NCBI GenBank assembly: GCA_036023115.1
Contig: JAYKKT010000089.1
Span: 19,463,001-19,527,000 of the forward strand
From: Brasenia schreberi
Lineage: Eukaryota; Streptophyta; Magnoliopsida; Nymphaeales; Cabombaceae
Reading direction: 5' to 3'
Length of the DNA stretch: 64,000 nucleotides
In this document: positions 12,117 to 20,651 of the stretch, piece by piece
Position numbering within the stretch: the stretch's first letter is position 1
Layout: every line of letters starts with the position of its first letter
Made by a program: the position numbers and the translations under genes
The notes under the pieces: generated by a model
The model's database searches: none
What the model was told of the DNA's origin: nothing
Seen by the model: the letters and a program-made list of their open reading frames with translations, nothing else

Positions 12117-12171
12117 ATTTCCCTTCGGTTATTTCCCTTCGGTTATTTCCCTTCTGTTATTTCCCTTCAGT
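12117..12171 (+). repeat. 14-bp tandem repeat (TTATTTCCCTTCGG), about 4 copies
   Basis: A short array just after the 110-bp array. It is present in all main-family LTRs with 3-5 copies and small variants (TTCTG, TTCAG). Confidence 0.85.
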
Positions 12172-12476
12172 ATTGTCTTTATATTTCGGGTTTTCCCTTT
12201 GGAGTAGCGTGAGTTTGCATTGCATCTACGCCATACCACGAGGTAGGACGCATATTGCATCAAAGCAAGCCCCGCTCGAATTCGCCCATGTAGTGGAGTG
12301 TTCATAACACACAAACTAGGTGGCCCAAAGAGGGATAAAAGAAAAGACTTAGGCACGTGCAAATCCACGTGATCTAAAATATGCAATCGCATCTTAAAGA
12401 CCCGAAATAGACACCTCGAACCGCTTCGTAGACTTTCTCCCCAAAACTCGATTTTTGCAAAGCGTACAGACTGACC

Positions 12477-12595
12477 CTTGTGCATCGGTGCAAGAAGGTC
12501 TGCGACGACAAGAGCTTACTTGCTCACAGTCGCCATGTTTAGAAGTCAGTGTTCAAAATATCTTCGCTAGCTTAAGTAAGCTAGCTGGCACGCCC
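12477..12595 (+). promoter_or_regulatory. Structured U5 block: two hairpins plus a PBS-like decamer
   Basis: Hairpin 1, 12477-12494: CTTGTGC/GTGCAAG around ATCG. Hairpin 2, 12566-12585: GCTAGCTTA/TAAGCTAGC around AG. Hairpin 2 is followed without a gap by TGGCACGCCC (12586-12595), identical to the first 10 nt of the true PBS 103 nt downstream. The arrangement is present in every LTR end seen here; E has TGGCTTGCCC. Confidence 0.75.
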
Positions 12596-12688
12596 TATTT
12601 GTATACATAGGCCTTAGACACACGAGAAGATCCACCCCAAGCCCCGAAAGAGGCGAAGAGGCGGGGATTTTCGCGCGTCTACAGAGAT

Positions 12689-12706
12689 TGGCACGCCCGG
12701 TGGGAC
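12689..12706 (+). other. Primer-binding site, element B
   Basis: TGGCACGCCCGGTGGGAC, separated from the LTR end (12683) by 5 nt. This is where a host tRNA would prime minus-strand synthesis. The tRNA identity was not determined. Confidence 0.9.
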
Positions 12707-12817
12707 GTGAGCCTTTTCAGAAATCGAGTTTACTTGTAGAAGTCTTGCGAAAATTTTGTAAAAAGGTGTCATTTTAACTTGTTTTCTTTGCTTTTACTTA
12801 GGAAATTTTGAAAAAGC

Positions 12818-15697
12818 TTGAAAAGCATGTCAAAATCCAATCCAAGTGAAGTGTCGAGCCAAGGCTCATGCGCATCAAGTTCTCACTCTAGGAGGATTTT
12901 CAAAAACAAAATAAAACTAGATGAAATCGAGGACTTGAGAAGGGAGTTTGAGGCCAAAATCGATGCTCTCAGCCAAGAGGCTGAAGTAGGCGATTCATGT
13001 TCATCGAACGGTGAACAAAGGCCTAAAAAGAAATTTGAAAAACCTCGCAAGCAAAAAGAGGCCTCCGTAATGGAAGGCAACCAATACCACGAGTCCTTCA
13101 CACAAAAGGACCGTAAAGCCCTACAACAGCTGCTGAAAGGGCAAAATAAAGAGAAAAGAAGCTACGCCCTGTCTGATTTCCTTCCTATGGATTACGAAAC
13201 AGACAGTGACGATGAAATACCGAACTTCCATCGGTATGATGGCATGGGAGACCCTAGGTCTCACTTACAGCTTTTCTCACGTCGAGCCCACAAGAAGAAA
13301 AAGGACTCGATGAAATGGGTGTATTGGTTCCCTCTATCCCTTAAAGGCACAGCTGCCAAATGGCTGGCTTCCTACGACTTAAGCCAGTTCGCTACTTTTG
13401 AAGAGTTAGTGAACTGCTTCATGCAAAGATTTGCACACAACGTGGAAGTCATGCCAACCCTGAATACCTTAAGGGATACAAAGCAAGGCATGAACGAGGA
13501 CGTGCATGCCTTCATTATAAGATGGAGGTCTCTTTTGGGCCAAGTGCGAGAGCCCATATCCGAAGGATGCGCAGTAATGCTCATCCTGGATAATTTCAAA
13601 AGCGAGTTAAAAACCCTTCTCTCGCTCCATGAGATTTCAACTTTCCATAAGTTGATCAAAAAGGCCTCCCTTTTCGAAACCAACTTACGAAAAGGGACAT
13701 ATGATCACTTATGGAAAGGAAGTGCAGTTCCAAAAACCCGTTTGGAAAAGCCCATCGCATATGGGCTGCCCACGACGGACAAAGGGGCAAAGCCCCATAA
13801 AATCGCCAATGTCCGGGTGGATCCAGGCATGGCAGGCACTTCTAAAAATTTTGAAAAAATAGAAAATAAGAGAGAACGTAATTTTCAAAAACCGATTGAA
13901 AAACGGGAGTACACTCCACTGGGGCAACCTGTGTCGGAGGTCCTAGACCTCTTACTTGCCCAGGGCATGATCGAACTCCCTGAAATCCCCGAAGGAGTCA
14001 CGTCCAAAGGGGGGTATTTAAACCGATTTTGCAAGTATCATCGGCTCAAAGGCCATGATACCAAACGCTGCTTCTCTCTTTTAAATAAAATTGAGAACTT
14101 GATAGCAGAAGGCCGGCTCCAGGTCACTGCGGAACCTGAGCCACCTCAAGCTATCTTCAAAGAACCCTTTCCCAAACACGCCAGTAGCAGTGGGAAAGGA
14201 AAGGAGGTATGTACCCTCACCATTTCCAAGGAACTAGCGCAAAAGCCAGAACTTGGTCGACCCACTTGTGCGCCCATCCTTGTATTATACAAGAGACCCG
14301 CCCAAGTCATCATTCGGGGACCACCAAAAGTGGAAACCCCGGCAAAACCAGTTTTGAAAATCCAAGGTTCTCCTCAACTCATCCTTAGAGCCAAGTCTAG
14401 CGCAAACCCTAGGCTGGTCGTGGGGGAAGTCACTAGATCCGGGAGGATCTACCAACCCCCGCACCTTCAAGGTGCTCAAAAGGTGGTCAGTGTGCCTGGC
14501 CCCTCAAAAGCATGTATCCCTAGTGGTCTGCCAAAAGCAGATAAGGACAAAGTCATCCTAAATCCTTATGATTTCGAAAACCACCTTTCAAAGATTCCTA
14601 TTCACATGTCTATCCTAGAGCTTATCAAAACCTCGCCTAGACATAGACTTGTATTAGAGAAAATTCTAGAAAGGGCCAAGGTTGATTCGAACATAAGTCC
14701 GGAATCCTTGTCTGCCCAAGTGGCTTTATTAGGAGCGAAATCGCCCATCACCTTTTCGGAAGATGATGTAGATAGACCCTACGAAACCCATAACCAGGCC
14801 CTGCATATCGAGGTGGTTCTAAACAACCACTCTCTGGACAGGTGCCTAGTCGATGGTGGAGGAGGGCTCAACATCCTTCCACTTCACGTGGCGTACAAAA
14901 TCGGAGTCACCTTGACTTCAGTGAACCCAAGCCCCATCGTTATCACTGGATATGATGGGAATGCATCTAGGCCTTTAGGATTCATCGAACTCCCAATGGA
15001 AACGGGAGGGATCGAACACACGGGGGTGTTCCATGTCTTGGACATCCACCCCCATTATAACCTGTTGCTGGGAAGGCCCTGGATACACAGCTTGTGCGCT
15101 GTGCCATCCACCTTCCACAGGTGTGTTAAGATCCCTTTTAGGGACCAGGTCGTAGTGATCCTAGGTGAGAGTCACCCACAGCTTCAGGGGATCATAAACT
15201 CCCCTTGTTTATCAAGCTCCCAGGCCCATGAGGCTAACTTGGGGCAAATTATGGTTGAGCCACCTCGGCTCGTATTGAACAACCCTAGGAAGGTTGTATA
15301 TGTGAAGGGGCCGCCCAAAGCAGGCCCCCTCCCAACTCTAATCCTCCTAGGAAAACCCAAACGTTCCCTATTTCCAAAACCCCTGGACAAAAGGCCATAC
15401 GAGCCTAATATGGACTATAGCATGTTCCAGGACCACGACTTGTATCCCATCTTTTCAAAAAACAAAAGGTCGTGGAACATGTTATTGAACATGGGCTACA
15501 CGCCCTACAAGAGTCTAGGGGCACAAAACCAGGGTCTCCTAGAGCCCCTCCTTCCTAGGGCCAACCCAAGCCGATATGGGATCGGCTATACTCCCCGAAT
15601 ACCGCCGGAGCCACCCCTTGTGACCACCTGGGTCAAGGGTGCCCCGGAGCCTGTCTTAGAAGAGACCTATGGTTTAGACCTCCTATTCCGAGCCTAA
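12818..15697 (+). CDS. gag-pro: Element B gag-protease polyprotein, intact 959 aa
   Basis: First frame after the PBS, and the only fully open gag-pro in the window. Order: Ser-rich N-terminus; charged, probably coiled-coil stretch (about residues 29-55); lysine-rich segment; gag capsid-type domain (about 145-290, with WLASYDLSQFATFEEL); zinc-knuckle variant CKYHRLKGHDTKRC (about 404-417, spacing C-x2-H-x4-H-x4-C, a known Tat-type form); PVxRSGRIYQPP-like linker; aspartic protease (about 645-760) with LVDGGGGLNILP where most relatives have D-S/T-G; and a G-patch-like segment (about 885-925). Gag packages the RNA and the protease cleaves the polyproteins. Start: Met at 12818, with a second Met three codons on; either could be used. 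It ends TAA at 15695-15697, in the same frame as pol 114 bp downstream. Confidence 0.95.
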   Translation: MKSMSKSNPSEVSSQGSCASSSHSRRIFKNKIKLDEIEDLRREFEAKIDALSQEAEVGDSCSSNGEQRPKKKFEKPRKQKEASVMEGNQYHESFTQKDRKALQQLLKGQNKEKRSYALSDFLPMDYETDSDDEIPNFHRYDGMGDPRSHLQLFSRRAHKKKKDSMKWVYWFPLSLKGTAAKWLASYDLSQFATFEELVNCFMQRFAHNVEVMPTLNTLRDTKQGMNEDVHAFIIRWRSLLGQVREPISEGCAVMLILDNFKSELKTLLSLHEISTFHKLIKKASLFETNLRKGTYDHLWKGSAVPKTRLEKPIAYGLPTTDKGAKPHKIANVRVDPGMAGTSKNFEKIENKRERNFQKPIEKREYTPLGQPVSEVLDLLLAQGMIELPEIPEGVTSKGGYLNRFCKYHRLKGHDTKRCFSLLNKIENLIAEGRLQVTAEPEPPQAIFKEPFPKHASSSGKGKEVCTLTISKELAQKPELGRPTCAPILVLYKRPAQVIIRGPPKVETPAKPVLKIQGSPQLILRAKSSANPRLVVGEVTRSGRIYQPPHLQGAQKVVSVPGPSKACIPSGLPKADKDKVILNPYDFENHLSKIPIHMSILELIKTSPRHRLVLEKILERAKVDSNISPESLSAQVALLGAKSPITFSEDDVDRPYETHNQALHIEVVLNNHSLDRCLVDGGGGLNILPLHVAYKIGVTLTSVNPSPIVITGYDGNASRPLGFIELPMETGGIEHTGVFHVLDIHPHYNLLLGRPWIHSLCAVPSTFHRCVKIPFRDQVVVILGESHPQLQGIINSPCLSSSQAHEANLGQIMVEPPRLVLNNPRKVVYVKGPPKAGPLPTLILLGKPKRSLFPKPLDKRPYEPNMDYSMFQDHDLYPIFSKNKRSWNMLLNMGYTPYKSLGAQNQGLLEPLLPRANPSRYGIGYTPRIPPEPPLVTTWVKGAPEPVLEETYGLDLLFRA

Positions 15698-15718
15698 CCC
15701 GTAGTGTTTTCCCTTTGT

Positions 15719-15720
15719 AG
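15719..15720 (+). promoter_or_regulatory. Candidate 3' splice site between gag-pro and pol (element B)
   Basis: TGTTTTCCCTTTGTAG/GTATGAAGG: a pyrimidine tract and AG directly after the gag-pro stop. The equivalent sites are C 37701-37702, D 52724-52725, A 3765-3766 (minus) and F 28369-28370 (TTTTCTTTGCAG). It could let pol be made from a spliced RNA. Gag-pro and pol share a frame in B, but two in-frame TAA codons separate them. Confidence 0.4.
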
Positions 15721-15811
15721 GTATGAAGGAAGATCCCTTTTTCTAAAAATACCAAAAACATTTGAAAACTTAAAATAAAAAAAAATCGAAAAACAAGAAA
15801 AACCAAAAACA

Positions 15812-18800
15812 ATGGAAAAACAAAAACTCGAAAAAAGTGTGCTTTGTATAGTTCCCAAAGTTCTTGTTTTACAAAAACCCAAAAAAATCGAAAATTTGGA
15901 AAATACCAAAAAGATTTTGTACATAGCTGCTCCTGGTAGGCCTTTGGCAAAAGAAAAGGATTTCGAAAGAAGTGTCGTCTGCATAGCCAGACCAAAAATT
16001 TCGAAGTCACTTGAAAATCCAAGTACAAAACCAGGTTATTTTGAAAACCACGCATCAAGTTCCCTCGGGTCTATAGCCCACGAGAATGATCAAAGCCCAG
16101 AAGTGGATCCCCTTGAGGAAGATCCCACTTCTGAGCTCCCAGAATTTCATAGAATTCTCGATTTTGAAAGACCTTCCCAATCAGTAGGAGGAGATTTCAT
16201 AGAGGTGAACCTAGGGGATGATTCCAATCCCAAAAACATCAAAATAGGCGCATGCTTACATGAAACTGAAAAGTTAGCATTCATTGCATTTCTACGAACC
16301 TATTTAGATGTGTTTGCATGGACGTATGAAGACATGCCGGGCATAGATCCCAGCATTGTCGAGCATCGTCTTCCCTTAGATGTGGGTGTAAAACCAATAA
16401 AGCAGAAGCTTAGGAAAATACACCCGAATGTACACACGCAAGTCAAAGAGGGTTTAGAAGATCTGCTAAAAGCCGGATTTATAAAACCCATTGCGTATTA
16501 TGATTGGTTGTTAAATATCGTTGTGGTTCGAAAAACCAATGGGAAAATTCGAATATGCATCGATTTCAGAAACCTGAATAAAGCCACTCCAAAGGATAAT
16601 TATCCTTTACCAAACATAGATTTGATAGTCGATAGTACTGCAAATCATGAAATGTTTTCATTCATGGATGGCTATTCAGGCTATAATCAAATCAAACTAA
16701 GTCCACGAGATCAGGGTAAGACCGCCTTCACAACCCCATGGGGCACATACTGCTATACAGTCATGCCCTTTGGTTTGAAAAATGCCGGCGCAACATACCA
16801 ACGAGCCATGAACACGATCTTCCATGATCAAATTCACGAGCTTGTAGAAGTGTATGTAGATGATCTCTTGGCGAAATCCAAAACCCGATGCACTCATATC
16901 GAATGTTTACAAAAGATTTTTCGAAAGGCTTAGGCTTTACAAAGTAAAGCTAAACCCTCAAAAATGTGTGTTCGGGGTAGAATCAGGGAAGCTTCTAGGC
17001 TTTATGGTGAGCCAAAGGGGAATAGAAGTCGAGCCATCATAGACATGGCTCCACCCTCCAATCTCACCCAAGTCCGTAGCCTCCAGGGTCGATTACAATC
17101 TGTGCGCCGATTCATATCGAATCTGGCAACTAGATGCGAACCCTTCAACAAACTGTTGAGGAAGGGTACGAAATTCTTATGGGATGACGAATGCCAAAAG
17201 TCCTTCGAGAGACTGAAGACATACTTGGTTAATCTCCCCATTTTGAATCCTCCAAAACAAGGAAAACCGCTTTTATTATACATCTCCGTGCATGTAAACG
17301 CTTTAGGAGCCCTGTTGGCTCAATACGAGGATGACACCCATAAGGAGTATGCCATCTACTATATTTCGAAAACTCTCTTGGCTTATGAACGAAATTATCA
17401 AGCCATGGAGAAGACGTGCTTGGCCCTAGTCTGGGCCTGCCAGAAATTCAGACACTATTTCCTAGATCATGAGATCTGGATAGTGTCCAAGCTTGATCCA
17501 ATCAAGCACTTGTTCGAAAAACCCATTCTCACGGGTAGATTGGGCAAATGGCAACTCCTTCTAATGGAGTATGATCTGAAATACCATCACCAGATCTCCA
17601 TTAAGGGGCAAGCCCTAGCAGATTACGTAGCTGAATTCCCCTTAGAGGACGCATATCCCACTCTTGTCGAAATGCCTGATGAAGGCATATTGCAAAACCA
17701 TTTTCAAAACCACATTTTAGCAAATTCTTTCGAAAACCAAGTGTGGAAGATGCACTTCGATGGGGCACGAAACCAACGAGGGGCTGGTGCCGGGATCATC
17801 CTAATCTCCCCTGAAAAGAGTGAGATTCCCATAGCAGTCCGCTTAGATTTCGAATGTTCCAACAACGTAGCTGAGTATGAAGCACTCATACAAGGCTTAA
17901 AGATTTCGAAAACTCTAGGGGCATCATGCATCGAGGTCTTTGGAGATTCGCTCCTTGTCATAAACCAGGTTTTAAAAATTTGGCAAGTACGTAATGGGAA
18001 ACTACTTCCATATCACGAGTTGGCCACTCGATTGGTCCAAACCTTCCAGTCGTGTAAGCTCACACACGTAGGAAGAGAGGACAATGGCATCGCGGATGCC
18101 CTCTCCTCCTTGGGTTCAGCCCTGAAGGTCGATCCCATTTCAGGGACCAGATCTTTGGAAATATGGCATGCACCCCATCCATCCACACACGACTTGGATA
18201 TTTGCCAAAACAACCCAGAGTCTATTGAAAAACCCTGGTTCTATGACATAAAACAATTTTTAGAGAATGGGGGATTCACCGAGGATGCCACGCCCAAAGA
18301 TAAGGCATTCATTCGTAAGATTTCGACCCGATACACCATTCTGGGTGGGGTCTTATACAAAAAGAGTTTTACCGGCATTCTGCTTAGGTGTATCGACCTA
18401 GAGGAGGCTAGGATAGTGATGCACGAGTTCCACGATGGAGAATGTGGAAGTCATGTTAATGCCAACATGATGGCAATGAAAATACTTAGAGGGGGTTATT
18501 TTTGGTCCACCCTGAAAAAGGATTGTCACGATCATGTTAGGAAGTGTCATCCATGTCAAGTGCATGGGCACGCCATTCATATCCCTTCATCTGCATTGCA
18601 TTCCGTGGTCAGCCCCTGGCCATTTACCATGTGGGCGTTTGACATTGTAGGCCCAATATTTCCAAAGGCCTCGAATGGGCATCGTTTTATTTTAGCAGCC
18701 ACGGAGTATTTCTCCAAGTGGGTGGAAGCCATTTCCCTAACGAATGTAATGGGGCAACATGTGGTGGTTTTCATCCGGAGGAATATCTTGGCTCGATTTG

Positions 18801-19483
18801 GGGTTCCACGAGACCTAGTGTCTGATAATGGTACCCCATTCAAGAATGAGCGGATGGTTAAGTTGTGCAACACGTATGGCATAACTCACCACTTCTCCTC
18901 GCCCTACTACCCTCAAGGCAACGGCCAAGCCGAAGCCACAAACAAGACTCTCATTGGTATCATTGAGAAAACCTTAGAGAAGGGTAGGATGTGGCACGAG
19001 AAGCTGGATGAAGCCTTATGGGCTTATAGGACTTCCATCCGGACTCCCACGAATGCCACACCATTCGAATTGGTCTATGGCACAAACGCCATTCTTCCCA
19101 TTCATACCCAACTGCATTCATTCCATACATCCATTGCACTCGACCTCCCCCTAGAGACGCTTCAGCATGCTAGGATGGCCGAACTAGATTTGCTAGATGA
19201 GAGGCGACTCCTTGCCATGGATCATGCTCGTGCATACCGGCAAAGGATAGCCCGACATTATAGCAAACACATGAGACCTCGCCACTTTGAAGTGGGAGAT
19301 CTGGTCTTGAAAACCATCCACCATCGTGGCCCACACACCCTAGGCAAGTGGCGCCCCAACTGGGATGGACCCTATGTTGTACGAGCAACCACTACGAACG
19401 ATTCGTATTGGTTGATCGATGTAGAAGGTAGGAATTTAGCATATCCTATAAATATTCAATACTTACAGAAGTATCATGTGTAG
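15812..19483 (+). pseudogene. pol: Element B pol, broken in RT by two nearby indels
   Basis: Same domain order as D's pol. The frame is open through the RT core, including YVDD, to about 16917. One extra T there (five Ts where C and D have four) shifts it into a TAG at 16931-16933. About 115 bp later, 16 bp present in D are missing between two GTCGA repeats (near 17027). The two changes sum to minus 15, so the original frame returns and stays open from 16964 to the stop at 19481-19483, covering RNase H, aRNase H and integrase. The RT thumb/connection portion is therefore out of frame. The integrase zinc region reads GECGSH where other copies have GECGGH. Confidence 0.95.
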
Positions 19484-20604
19484 GATCTGGATTAAATTCC
19501 AATTTTCGAAAATCTTATAGGGATAGCTGCCCTGAGACATGTGAATAAGGTGCAAAGGCAACTCGTGTGACCCTAAGTAAGAGAATTCGCACTTGTGAAA
19601 GAGTGGAGTTTTTCAAAATCGTGGTTGCATTTCAAAATCCTTCATCTTACAAAGAAAGGCCTAGTTCAACATAGCAAGATACTTGCAAGTAGTACGTGCT
19701 ATTTCTAAATAGGCTGATCTGGAATGGATCGAGTGTAGGCTTGGGATAAGTCTTCCCCTCTTCTCTTCTATTTCCAAAAGGAAAACAAAGGCCCAAATCA
19801 AAAGGGAATTTCCCATTTAAAGTCTCTTTCCAAAAGAAAGAAACCAGACTTCAAAAAGAAAAATCGATTCTCTTATAAAAAAGAGGGATTAAAGAAAAAA
19901 TACTCCCAAAGGGAGACCCTCTATGAAAAAAGGAAAAAGAGGCCAAAAAGCTCAAAAAGAGCAGTTTTCCGCCTTCTATGCCTTAAACCATGGGACACTT
20001 CAGAAGGGACCGTGGTATCTCTTTCCCATCCCTGGCTTATCCCAAGCTAAAGCATGGTTCATTTCGAGGAATCCTAAAGTAAAAATAGGATTTACTTACT
20101 TGAATTTCATCTTGTTTGAGAATTCGACGTTTTGAGTAAGGCGTAGGGATTTGAAATGAAGCTTGTTTTCTTATAAAACCTCCGCTAGATAAGCGAGTGT
20201 TAAGACTCAAACAAGGGCAAGCATGAAGAGCTCGAGATCCTTAGGATCGAGGCTCAAGACAGTTGTCCCTTTTGTAAATAGTTTTGTAAATAAGTTTTGA
20301 AAACCGAACATCGAACAGCATAGGATTTGCTCACTTGGAGCAATAGACCTTGTAAGTCTCTAGAGTTCGACCACATCTGGTCTCTGGGAGGTCGCCACTC
20401 TTGGCACCACACCCATGTCATCTGCATTCCACGCATGGTACTTGCATGAACATGATCCCATTTAGGACCAGATTCCATAAGTAAACCCTTTGGCGTGATA
20501 TCTCCTCCTACCAGAGTTTGTAAAATTGAGATTTTGCTAAAATGGGACGATCCCATATTCTTCGTGGCTAGATCTAGGGAGACATTAAAAGGGGTGTTTG
20601 TCAT
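19484..20604 (+). other. Element B 3' UTR
   Basis: About 1.1 kb between pol and the polypurine-tract hairpin. It is rich in A/G runs (about 19760-19950) with only short, unsupported open frames. The same sequence follows pol in C, D and H, so it belongs to the element and is not captured DNA. No domain is recognisable. Confidence 0.8.
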
Positions 20605-20651
20605 CTTTGCCCTTATCCAAATCTATTTGGATAAGGCCAAAGAGGGGCATC
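20605..20651 (+). promoter_or_regulatory. Polypurine tract with an abutting hairpin, element B
   Basis: CTTTGCCCTTATCCAAAT pairs with ATTTGGATAAGGCCAAAG (18 bp, one C-C mismatch, 2-nt loop, 20605-20642). The 3' arm runs into the purine tract CAAAGAGGGGCATC, which ends at the 3' LTR start (20652). Equivalent structures: C 42605-42642, D 57592-57629, H 62627-62664 (minus), F 30419-30457. Confidence 0.8.

Larger units (their letters stand above)
9169..12683 (+). repeat. Element B 5' LTR (3515 bp)
   Basis: It starts TGTAAACACC and ends TCTACA. In order: U3 with two adjacent hairpins (9651-9742); a CCTAA-rich tract (about 9940-10390); TATA box (10394); proline-codon-rich leader; ~110-bp tandem array (11360-12110); 14-bp array (12117-12171); and a U5 block with two hairpins and the PBS-like decamer (12477-12595). 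Confidence 0.95.

Noticed and set aside
12340..12380. G-box (CACGTG) pair as an LTR promoter element
   Set aside because: The two CACGTG motifs lie about 2 kb downstream of the TATA box in the U5 side, so they are more likely part of leader structure or chance than promoter sites.
12586..12595. The U5 TGGCACGCCC as the true PBS
   Set aside because: It lies inside the LTR, about 88 bp before TCTACA, and only 10 nt match; the full 18-nt PBS is 5 nt after the LTR end.
19923..20135. 70-codon open frame in the 3' UTR of B (101 codons in D at 56840-57145)
   Set aside because: Start and length differ between nearly identical copies. The lysine-rich start comes from an A/G run. A third protein (env-like) is not supported.
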